DNA of 64,000 nucleotides, taken from positions 372,001 through 436,000 of the forward strand of contig FUZR01000002.1 of the NCBI GenBank assembly GCA_900167895.1. Reading direction: 5' to 3'. Numbering within the stretch: position 1 is the first letter of the stretch; each line of letters starts with the position of its first letter. The translations under genes and the position numbers were made by a program. This document shows, piece by piece, positions 23,962 through 32,838 of the stretch. Source of the stretch: Bacteroidales bacterium WCE2004 (GTDB lineage: Bacteria; Bacteroidota; Bacteroidia; Bacteroidales; UBA932). The notes below the pieces were generated by a model. That model was given only the letters and a program-made list of their open reading frames with translations, made no database searches and was not told where the DNA came from.

Positions 23962-25830
23962 ATGGAAGCCTTGGAGGTTCTGAAGCAGTATTGGGGCCAT
24001 GACGCCTTCCGCCCGATGCAGGAGGAGATCATCTCCGCCGCAGCGGACGGGCGCGACGTGCTGGCCATCCTGCCCACCGGCGGCGGCAAGTCCGTGTGTT
24101 TCCAGGTCCCCGCGCTGATGCGCGAAGGCATCGCCCTCGTGGTCACGCCCCTGATCGCCCTGATGAAGGACCAGGTGCAGAACCTGGAGGCGCGCGGGAT
24201 CAAGGCGCTGGCCATCCACGCCGGGATGGAGCGCCGCGAGGTGGAGATCGCGCTGGGCAACGCCGCCTACGGCGACTTCAAGTTCCTCTATGTCTCGCCG
24301 GAGCGGCTCAACACCGCTCTCTTCCAGTCCTGGCTGCCCCTGCTGCCCATCAACTACATCGTCGTGGACGAGGCCCACTGTATCTCGCAGTGGGGCTATG
24401 ATTTCCGGCCGGACTATCTAGAAATCAACAATTTGCGCAAGAGCGTCGATGCGCCCGTGATCGCGCTGACCGCCACGGCCACGCCGCGCGTGGCGGAGGA
24501 CATCATGGACAAGCTCTCGTTCCGCGAGCCGCTGCTGCTCAAGAGCGGGTTCGAGCGGCCCAACCTCTCTTATATCGTGCGCAAGTGCGAGGACAAGAGC
24601 GGCCAGCTGCTGGACATCTGCCGCGGCGTGGAGGGCTCGGGCATCGTCTACATGCGCCACCGCCGCCGCTGCGAGGAGACGGCCGCGCTGCTCGCCGACC
24701 AGGGCGTCAGCGCGTCGTTCTACCACGCCGGGCTGGGCGGGGCCGTGCGCGCGGAGCGCCAGGAGGCCTGGCGGCGCGGCGAGATCCGCGTGATGGTGTG
24801 CACCAACGCCTTCGGCATGGGCATCGACAAGCCCGACGTCCGATTCGTCGTGCACACGGGCCTGCCCGAGAGCCCGGAATCCTATTTCCAGGAGGCGGGA
24901 CGCGCGGGACGCGACGGGCAGAAGGCCTACGCCGTCCTGCTCTGGAACGCCACGGACGTGCGCCGGCTGCGCCAGCTGCAGGCCGTCTCCTTCCCTTCCC
25001 TGGACTACATCGCCGACATCTACCAGAAGCTCCACATCTTCTTCCAGATTCCCTACGACACGGGCGTCGGAAGGCAGCTGAAATTCGACCTGGACGCGTT
25101 TGCCAAGCATTTCCGGCTGGAGCGCGCACCGGTCCACTACGCGCTCAAGTACCTCGAACGATCCGGCCACCTGACCTTCGCCGAAGACGTCGAGATCGCC
25201 ACGCAGGTGGGCATCCTCGCCGACCGCGGCGCGCTCTACGACATCGACCTGCCGGAGCCGGCGATGGTCACGCTCCTGGAGGTCCTGATGCGACGTTATT
25301 CCGGCATCTTCTCCTACCCCGTCCCAATCCGCGAGGAGCCGGTCGCGGCCGCCTGCGGCCTGTCCGTGCCCCAGCTCCGCCAGCTGCTCTACCGCACCTC
25401 CCTGGAGCACGTCATCAAGTACATCCCGGGCGACCGCTGCAGCGTCGTCTTCCTGCACCACGACCGCCTGGTGCCCGGCAACGTCGACCTCCAGAAGGAC
25501 AAATACAACTTCCTGCTGGACAACGCCCGCGCCCGCGCCGAGGCGATGGTCGAATACGCTTCGGAGAGCACGGAATGCCGCTCCCGCTGGCTTCTGCGCT
25601 ATTTCGGGCAGGAAGAATCCGCCGACTGCGGCGGCTGCGACGTCTGCCGTGCGGCGCGGCGCGGCGGTCCCGACGCGGCAGCCGCCGTCCGCCGCTGGTG
25701 GACCGCCCGGCCCGGCGCCACCCTGCAGGATTTCCGCGCCGCCTGCGCGGATCCCGCGTCCGGACTCCCCGCCGACGCGATGGCGCTCTGCCGTCGCCTC
25801 ATCAATAATGGGGATTTGACGGTCGAATAG
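23962..25830 (+). CDS. recQ: ATP-dependent DNA helicase RecQ
   Basis: 622 residues from the ATG at 23962, which gives the usual RecQ N-terminus (LKQYWGHDAFRPMQEEII). An upstream extension in frame contains the promoter and is rejected. Motifs: LPTGGGKSVCFQVPAL (Walker A), VDEAHCISQWGYDFRPDY (DEAH box), TATATPRV, FGMGIDKPDVRFVVH and the arginine-finger region QEAGRAGRDG. The C-terminal zinc site is seen as CRSRWLLRYFGQ and CGGCDVC. It is shorter at the C-terminus than E. coli RecQ and has no obvious HRDC domain. It unwinds recombination and repair intermediates. It is divergent from the esterase-GH43 gene. Confidence 0.96.
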   Translation: MEALEVLKQYWGHDAFRPMQEEIISAAADGRDVLAILPTGGGKSVCFQVPALMREGIALVVTPLIALMKDQVQNLEARGIKALAIHAGMERREVEIALGNAAYGDFKFLYVSPERLNTALFQSWLPLLPINYIVVDEAHCISQWGYDFRPDYLEINNLRKSVDAPVIALTATATPRVAEDIMDKLSFREPLLLKSGFERPNLSYIVRKCEDKSGQLLDICRGVEGSGIVYMRHRRRCEETAALLADQGVSASFYHAGLGGAVRAERQEAWRRGEIRVMVCTNAFGMGIDKPDVRFVVHTGLPESPESYFQEAGRAGRDGQKAYAVLLWNATDVRRLRQLQAVSFPSLDYIADIYQKLHIFFQIPYDTGVGRQLKFDLDAFAKHFRLERAPVHYALKYLERSGHLTFAEDVEIATQVGILADRGALYDIDLPEPAMVTLLEVLMRRYSGIFSYPVPIREEPVAAACGLSVPQLRQLLYRTSLEHVIKYIPGDRCSVVFLHHDRLVPGNVDLQKDKYNFLLDNARARAEAMVEYASESTECRSRWLLRYFGQEESADCGGCDVCRAARRGGPDAAAAVRRWWTARPGATLQDFRAACADPASGLPADAMALCRRLINNGDLTVE

Positions 25831-25839
25831 CGCCACCAC

Positions 25840-25870
25840 TTTGATAAGTGAAGAAAAATCGCTATATTTG
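25840..25870 (+). promoter_or_regulatory. Promoter of pckA
   Basis: TTTG (25840-25843) and TATATTTG (25863-25870) with a 19-bp spacer give a full Bacteroidota consensus. The leader to the ATG at 25932 is about 55 nt and AT-rich. Confidence 0.85.
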
Positions 25871-25931
25871 CCCGGTTTCAAGGTTAGTTAGCAAAAAGGT
25901 TTAATTATTATAAATTCTAAAATAACGCATT

Positions 25932-27536
<1,605 letters not shown>

Positions 27537-27555
27537 TCCTCGTACGGATAGCAAT

Positions 27556-27583
27556 AAAACCGCCCTTCACCGGGCGGTTTTTT
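27556..27583 (+). terminator. Rho-independent terminator of pckA
   Basis: AAAACCGCCC ... GGGCGGTTTTTT with a small loop, 20 bp after the stop, followed by more T. Confidence 0.9.
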
Positions 27584-27632
27584 GTTTTTTATTCGTACCT
27601 TTAACCCCCGTAACCATTAAACTACACGAACC

Positions 27633-28181
27633 ATGGGTATCATCATTACCATTGCAGTCATCGTCCTCATCGTTCTCTGGGTCATTTCCGTCCAGCGCAA
27701 GCTCGTCAACCAGGATGAGCTCTGCCAGAACGCCATGAGCACCATCGGGGTCCAGCAGGAGAGCCGCTGGGACGCCCTCACCGGTATGGTCGAACTGATC
27801 AAGTCCTACAACGAACACGAATACAACACCTTGCGCGACGTCATCGCGCAGCGCCGCCCGATCGACGCCCGGAGCTCCGCCCAGGATGTGGAGGCCCAGG
27901 AAGGCCTGATCGGCAAGGTCGCCTCCGGCATCGACGTCGTGGTCGAGAAGTATCCCGAGCTCAAGGCCAACGAGAACTACGGCAAGGCCATGGACGCCGT
28001 CGACAAATACACCAACATGGTGCGTACCAGCAAGATGGTGTACAACGACACGGCCACCAACTACAACAAGCTCATCCGTCAGATTCCGGATTCCATCGTG
28101 GCGGGCCTCTTCGGCTTCAAGGGCCGCGACTACCTCAAGACCGAGGACAAGAAGACGGAGATGCCTTCCCTCAAGATCTAA
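27633..28181 (+). CDS. lemA: LemA-family protein
   Basis: 182 residues. One N-terminal membrane helix (MGIIITIAVIVLIVLWVISV), then the LemA helical bundle with QRKLVNQDELCQNAMSTI, RWDALTGMVELIKSY and YPELKANENY blocks and the C-terminal IPDSIVAGLFGFKGRDY. The N-terminus is outside and the helical domain is probably exposed. The family is widespread and its role is not settled; it often pairs with TPM or DUF2207 membrane proteins, as here, where the next gene starts after 2 bp. A TACCTTTA element (27596-27603) may be its -7 box. Confidence 0.9.
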   Translation: MGIIITIAVIVLIVLWVISVQRKLVNQDELCQNAMSTIGVQQESRWDALTGMVELIKSYNEHEYNTLRDVIAQRRPIDARSSAQDVEAQEGLIGKVASGIDVVVEKYPELKANENYGKAMDAVDKYTNMVRTSKMVYNDTATNYNKLIRQIPDSIVAGLFGFKGRDYLKTEDKKTEMPSLKI

Positions 28182-28183
28182 GC

Positions 28184-29905
28184 ATGAGATTCTGGCTTAC
28201 CTTTTTAGCGGCATTGGTTTCGACCACTGCCGTTTTTGCCGATAACCAGCGCGTCCGCGACCTGGATATCACGGTCACGCTCCGCCCGAACGGCGAAGCC
28301 AGAATCCACGAAGTCTGGGATGTCGACACGGGCGACGAGATCACCGAGATCTACCTCGTCCGGGAGAACCTCGACGACATCAGCATCCGCGATTTCTCCG
28401 TCTACGACGAAGGATTCAACGGAGGACGGCCGTTCGACAACGTCGGCGAATGGGACGTCGACCTGTCCCGCCGGCGCAAGACCGGCCGCTGCGGCATCGT
28501 CCACAAGGGCGACGGTGTAGAGCTCTGCTGGGGCGTCGGCGAATACGGACACCACGTTTACCACGCATCCTACCTGATGACCGACGCCGTCAAGACGCTC
28601 AACGACTACGACATGCTCCACCTCCAGCTGGTCTCGCCCGGGCTTTCCGCCCCACCGCAGCACGTCACCGTGACCGTCCGGACGGACGAAGTCCTGGACA
28701 CGCCGCTGGACACCACAAACACCCGGGTCTGGGGCTTCGGCTTCAACGGCACGTCCTATTTCCAGGAGGACGGATCGGTGGAATTCGAGTCTGCAGAGCC
28801 GTTCCAGTACATGAGTTCGGTCATCGTTCTCCTGCGTTTCGACAAGGGGATCTTCCACTCCTCAAGCGTGAAGCCGGTCGATTTCCAGGAGCACCTGGAC
28901 CAGGCGATGGAAGGGGCCAGTTTCGAACCGGTATATGACGTGGAGGACGACGACGATGACGACGGCGGACTCCTGCAGCTCCTGGCCCAGATCTTCGTCA
29001 TCGTCGTCGCGCTGCTCGGTGGCGGCAAGACGGGTTATTCCCGGACCGGCCACGTCTCCCGCTGGGAGAAGAAGAAACTGCTCGGCGTCTCGCCGAAGGA
29101 AGTCAGCTGGTGGCGCGACATCCCGATGGACGGCGACCTGATCGCCGCCGACTACGCCCTGACGCGCCTCGGCGAGGACCGCAAGAACAACGCCCTCGCC
29201 TCGGCGGAGATCCTCCGCATGATCTACAACGGCTACCTCGACGTGCAGAAAGACGCCAACGGCAAGGTGGAGATCACCTTCGCGCCCAGCAAGCACGGCA
29301 AGGCCCCCATCGACCCGATCGCCAGCGACCTGTGGAGCATGATGCTGGAGGCCTCCGGCTCCGACCGCATCCTCCAGGACAAGGAGTTCTCCTCCTGGTC
29401 CGGCAAGAACAGGAAGCGGCTCTACAACTGGACCGAGAAGATGGGCAAGCTGGGTAAGGAAAAGTTCCGGGGACGCGGCTGGATGCAAAGCCGGGGCAGC
29501 AAATTCACCTCCGACGGGCAGCTCGAGACGCAGCACCTGCTGGGCTTCAAGAAATATCTCAACGACTTCACCCTGTCGAGCCAGCGCGAGACCGTCGAGG
29601 TCCACCTGTGGCAGGAATACCTGGTCTACGGCGCCCTGCTGGGCGTGGCGGAGAAGGTGGCGAAGCAGCTCAAGGACATCGACCCGGTGCTCTTCGAGCA
29701 GACGGTCGGCTACGACTACGGCACCTTCACGAACGTCCTCTACTCGACCAACATGCTTTCGCGCGCCATCACGAGCGCCAACCGCGCCTATGTTTCCTCC
29801 ACCTTCTCCGGTGGCGGCGGCAGTTTCGGCGGCTTCGGCGGAGGCACTTCCTTCGGCGGAGGCGGCGGCTTCAGCGGAGGCGGTTTCGGCGGAGGCGGAC
29901 GATAG
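28184..29905 (+). CDS. DUF2207-type membrane protein with Gly/Phe-rich tail
   Basis: 573 residues. Signal peptide (MRFWLTFLAALVSTTAVFA), then an extracytoplasmic beta-rich domain (about 20-235: VRDLDITVTLRPNGEARIHEVWDV), an acidic run of Asp/Glu and one membrane helix (LLQLLAQIFVIVVALLGGG). A helical cytoplasmic domain follows (about 290-540) and the tail is rich in GGGSFGGFGG repeats, as is usual for DUF2207 proteins. Function is unknown. Only 2 bp separate it from lemA, so the pair is probably co-expressed in the envelope. A terminator follows. Confidence 0.85.
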   Translation: MRFWLTFLAALVSTTAVFADNQRVRDLDITVTLRPNGEARIHEVWDVDTGDEITEIYLVRENLDDISIRDFSVYDEGFNGGRPFDNVGEWDVDLSRRRKTGRCGIVHKGDGVELCWGVGEYGHHVYHASYLMTDAVKTLNDYDMLHLQLVSPGLSAPPQHVTVTVRTDEVLDTPLDTTNTRVWGFGFNGTSYFQEDGSVEFESAEPFQYMSSVIVLLRFDKGIFHSSSVKPVDFQEHLDQAMEGASFEPVYDVEDDDDDDGGLLQLLAQIFVIVVALLGGGKTGYSRTGHVSRWEKKKLLGVSPKEVSWWRDIPMDGDLIAADYALTRLGEDRKNNALASAEILRMIYNGYLDVQKDANGKVEITFAPSKHGKAPIDPIASDLWSMMLEASGSDRILQDKEFSSWSGKNRKRLYNWTEKMGKLGKEKFRGRGWMQSRGSKFTSDGQLETQHLLGFKKYLNDFTLSSQRETVEVHLWQEYLVYGALLGVAEKVAKQLKDIDPVLFEQTVGYDYGTFTNVLYSTNMLSRAITSANRAYVSSTFSGGGGSFGGFGGGTSFGGGGGFSGGGFGGGGR

Positions 29906-29910
29906 ATTTG

Positions 29911-29934
29911 AAAAGCGGCACTTGCCGCTTTTTT
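29911..29934 (+). terminator. Terminator after the lemA-DUF2207 pair
   Basis: AAAAGCGGCACTTGCCGCTTTT hairpin with a T run, 5 bp after the stop. Confidence 0.85.
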
Positions 29935-29936
29935 CG

Positions 29937-29944
29937 TATATTTG
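29937..29944 (+). promoter_or_regulatory. -7 element of recG, leaderless type
   Basis: TATATTTG ends 6 nt before the recG ATG. It overlaps the end of the preceding terminator. Confidence 0.7.
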
Positions 29945-29950
29945 TGGAGT

Positions 29951-32227
29951 ATGGGAGAATTGACCACCAGCATCCAGTACCTCAGCGGAGTCGGTCCGAA
30001 AAGGGCCGAGCTGCTGCGGCGCGAGCTGGGGGTCGAGACGCTCTCCGACCTGATCCACCTCTATCCTTTCCGCTACATCGACCGCAGCGGCATCACGCCC
30101 ATCGCGCAGATCGCGCCGGACCTTGCGTCCGTGCAGCTGCAGGCCACGGTCGTGAGCCGCACGCTCTACGGGCCCAACAGCGCCGTGGTCTCGCAGGAGA
30201 CGGACCCCATCCACTGGGGCGCGGTCAAGCGCCTGTCGGTAATCGTGCAGGACGCCTCCGGGCAGATGGAGATGGTCTTTTTCAAGGGCATCCGCTGGAA
30301 TTTCCAGCGGCTCGTCCCGGGCGCCACGTTCCTCTTTTTCGGCAAGCCGCAGGCCTTCGGCACGCGCCTCAACATCGTGCACCCGGAGGTGGACGTGCCG
30401 CAGGAGGGCGCGCTCTCGCAGGGGGCGCTGACGGGCGTCTATCCGAGCACGGAGAAGCTCAAGACGGGCGGCATCACCGGCAAGGTGATGTGCCGCCTGC
30501 AGCAGGCCGCGCTCGCGCTCTGCCTGCCGGAGGTGGAGGAGACGCTGCCCGAATACGTGCTGCGCGACCGGGGGCTCGTCTCCCTGCAGTACGCGCTCAA
30601 GAACATCCATTTCCCGAAGGACAGCTATTCGCTGCAGAAGGCGACCTACCGCCTCAAGTTCGAGGAGCTCTTCTTCCTGCAGCTCTCGCTGCTGAAGCAG
30701 AAATATGTCCGTTCGCGCGGGGAGCGCGGCCTGCCGATGCCCAAGGTCGGGCCGGACTTCCACGCGTGCTACAACGCGCTCCCCTACGCCCTGACCGGGG
30801 CGCAGCAGCGGGTGATCAAGGAGATCCGCGCCGACCTGACGAGCGGGCACCAGATGAACCGCCTGCTGCAGGGCGACGTGGGTTCCGGCAAGACGATGGT
30901 GGCGGTGCTGAGCTGCCTGATGGCCATCGGCAACGGTTTCCAGACCTGCATCATGGCGCCCACCGAGGTGCTCGCGCAGCAGCACTACGCCAATATCCAG
31001 AAGTATCTCAAGCCCACCTCCGTGCAGTGTGCGCTGCTGACCGGCAGCACGCCGCAGAAGGAGCGGCGCGCCATCCACGCCGCCCTGGAGGACGGCAGCC
31101 TGGGCATCCTCGTCGGCACGCATGCGCTGCTGGAGGACAACGTCGTCTTCCGCAACCTCGGCCTCGCCGTCATCGACGAGCAACACCGCTTCGGCGTCGA
31201 CCAGCGTGCACGTCTCTGGGCCAAAGGACCTTCGCTGGTCGGCGGCGGAGACCTCCTGCAGAAAACCGTGGCCACCCATGGCCTCGTAAATGGGGGGGAC
31301 CCGCTGCGCAGCAGTGGGGGGGATGAGCGAAGCGAAGTTTTCAGCAGGAGCGTCTCCGCCGCCGACCGGATCCCGCCGCACATTCTCGTGATGACGGCGA
31401 CGCCGATCCCGCGGACGCTAGCGATGACGCTCTACGGCGACCTCGACGTGTCGGTCATCGACGAGATGCCGCCAGGCCGCAAGCCCGTGCAGACGATGTG
31501 CATCGGGCAGAACCGCCGGGCGGCGATGTACAAGTTCATGCGGGAGGAGATCTCCCGCGGGCGGCAGGTGTTCGTCGTCTACCCGCTCATCTTCGAGAGC
31601 GAGAAGATGGACCTGCAGAACCTCGAGCAGGGCTACGAAGAGATCGTCAAGGCCTTCCCGCTGCCGGACTACAAGGTCGCCATCGTCCACGGGCAGCAGA
31701 CCAACGACGAGAAGAATTTCAACATGTCGGCGTTCGTCGCCGGCCGCGCCAACATCCTCGTGTCCACCACCGTGATCGAGGTGGGCGTGGACGTCCCCAA
31801 CGCCTCCGTGATGGTCATCGAGAGCGCCCAGCGCTTCGGCCTGAGCCAGCTGCACCAGCTGCGCGGCCGGGTGGGGCGCGGCGCCGAGAAGTCCTACTGC
31901 ATCCTGGTCAAGGACGTCAAGACCTCCAGGGAGGCCCAGCAGCGCCTGGACCTGATGTGCGCCACCGAAGACGGCTTCGAGATTGCCGAGCAGGACATGA
32001 AGATGCGCGGCCCGGGCGACCTCGAGGGCACGCAGCAGAGCGGCCTGCCCATCAGTCTCAACATCGCCTCGCTGGCCAAGGACGGCCAGCTGCTGTCGGA
32101 GGCCCGCGCCTATGCCGCGAAGGTCCTGGATGCCGATCCGGAGCTCGCCGCCCCGCAGAACGCCCCGCTGGTCCGCGAGCTGCGCAAAGGCAAATACGAG
32201 ATCAAGGATTACAGCAAAATTTCTTGA
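29951..32227 (+). CDS. recG: ATP-dependent DNA helicase RecG carrying an in-frame palindromic insertion
   Basis: 758 residues from ATG 29951 (MGELTTSIQYLSGVGPKRAELL). N-terminal wedge/OB domain; then LLQGDVGSGKTMVA (Walker A), MAPTEVLAQQHY, VIDEQHRFGV (DExH), MTATPIPRTLAMT (motif III), VGVDVPNASVMVIE and QLRGRVGRG, all canonical. Between motifs II and III, after RARLWAKGPS, about 45 extra residues (roughly 429-473) interrupt a stretch that in other RecG proteins passes almost directly to PPHxLxMTATP. The extra DNA is the palindromic element at 31237-31367, which is shared with the uvrD/pcrA gene. The frame stays open, so the helicase may still be made with an added surface loop. It remodels stalled replication forks. 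Confidence 0.95.
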   Translation: MGELTTSIQYLSGVGPKRAELLRRELGVETLSDLIHLYPFRYIDRSGITPIAQIAPDLASVQLQATVVSRTLYGPNSAVVSQETDPIHWGAVKRLSVIVQDASGQMEMVFFKGIRWNFQRLVPGATFLFFGKPQAFGTRLNIVHPEVDVPQEGALSQGALTGVYPSTEKLKTGGITGKVMCRLQQAALALCLPEVEETLPEYVLRDRGLVSLQYALKNIHFPKDSYSLQKATYRLKFEELFFLQLSLLKQKYVRSRGERGLPMPKVGPDFHACYNALPYALTGAQQRVIKEIRADLTSGHQMNRLLQGDVGSGKTMVAVLSCLMAIGNGFQTCIMAPTEVLAQQHYANIQKYLKPTSVQCALLTGSTPQKERRAIHAALEDGSLGILVGTHALLEDNVVFRNLGLAVIDEQHRFGVDQRARLWAKGPSLVGGGDLLQKTVATHGLVNGGDPLRSSGGDERSEVFSRSVSAADRIPPHILVMTATPIPRTLAMTLYGDLDVSVIDEMPPGRKPVQTMCIGQNRRAAMYKFMREEISRGRQVFVVYPLIFESEKMDLQNLEQGYEEIVKAFPLPDYKVAIVHGQQTNDEKNFNMSAFVAGRANILVSTTVIEVGVDVPNASVMVIESAQRFGLSQLHQLRGRVGRGAEKSYCILVKDVKTSREAQQRLDLMCATEDGFEIAEQDMKMRGPGDLEGTQQSGLPISLNIASLAKDGQLLSEARAYAAKVLDADPELAAPQNAPLVRELRKGKYEIKDYSKIS
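31237..31367 (+). repeat. In-frame palindromic element, copy 1 (inside recG)
   Basis: 131 bp. The ends are near-perfect inverted repeats: GGTCGGCGGCGGAGAC (31237-31252) and GTCTCCGCCGCCGACC (31352-31367), continuing inward as CTCCTGC-n-GAAAAC and GTTTTC-n-GCAGGAG. The core (about 31268-31335) holds CCACCCATGGC, CGTAAATGGG, a small CTGCGCAG palindrome and GGGGATGAG. The same core order occurs at 37418-37486. The reading frame through it has no stop. Confidence 0.85.
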
Positions 32228-32276
32228 TCGCGCGGCTTTTTTCTGCAAATCTGCACGGAATTGCGCCCGATTTTTG

Positions 32277-32284
32277 TATATTTG
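32277..32284 (+). promoter_or_regulatory. -7 element of the GNAT gene
   Basis: TATATTTG ends 8 nt before the ATG at 32293, predicting an almost leaderless transcript. Confidence 0.65.
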
Positions 32285-32292
32285 AAAGAATC

Positions 32293-32829
32293 ATGGAAAC
32301 AGCAAGAATCCTGCTCCGCCCCTGGCGCGAAAGCGACTCCGGGGCTCTGTTCAAATATGCCAGCGACCCCGACGTGGGGCCGCGCGCCGGCTGGCCACCC
32401 CACAAGTCCGAAGCGGACAGCCTGGGAGTGATCCGCCGCTTCTTCCTCAACGACCACACCTGGGCCATCGAGCTCAAGGAGACCGGCGAGCCGGTCGGCT
32501 GCATCGGCTATTTCCCGAAGGGCGAAAGCAACATCGAGATCGGCGAGCAGGACGCCGAACTCGGCTACTGGATCGCCAAGCCCTACTGGAACCGCGGCAT
32601 CTGCACCGAGGCCCTGCGCCTGCTGATCGCCTATTGCCGCGAGCAGAAAGGCTTCCGGACGCTCTGGAGCGATTTCTTCGTGGACAACCCGGCCTCCGGG
32701 CGCGTGATGCAGAAATGCGGTTTCCGCGACACCGGCCGCATCAACTGGTGCAGCCACCTTTACCATGGCAACGACCGCCCGGTCAAGATCATGGTCCTGG
32801 AACAGGAATTATCCGCTAAAACGAAATAA
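32293..32829 (+). CDS. GNAT-family N-acetyltransferase (RimJ/RimL type)
   Basis: 178 residues from METARILLRPWRESD, the usual start of RimJ/RimL-like acetyltransferases. Acetyl-CoA binding region ELGYWIAKPYWNRGICTEAL matches motif A (Q/RxxGxG/A variant) and VMQKCGFRDTG the end of motif B. It should transfer an acetyl group to an N-terminal amine, a Ser/Thr side chain or a small molecule; the acceptor is unknown. Nine bp separate it from the peptidase gene, which probably shares its promoter. Confidence 0.88.
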   Translation: METARILLRPWRESDSGALFKYASDPDVGPRAGWPPHKSEADSLGVIRRFFLNDHTWAIELKETGEPVGCIGYFPKGESNIEIGEQDAELGYWIAKPYWNRGICTEALRLLIAYCREQKGFRTLWSDFFVDNPASGRVMQKCGFRDTGRINWCSHLYHGNDRPVKIMVLEQELSAKTK

Positions 32830-32838
32830 AACGATCAA

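Noticed and set aside
29951..32227. recG as a pseudogene because of the insertion
   Set aside because: The frame is open, every helicase motif on both sides is intact, and the insertion falls between motifs where a surface loop is plausible.
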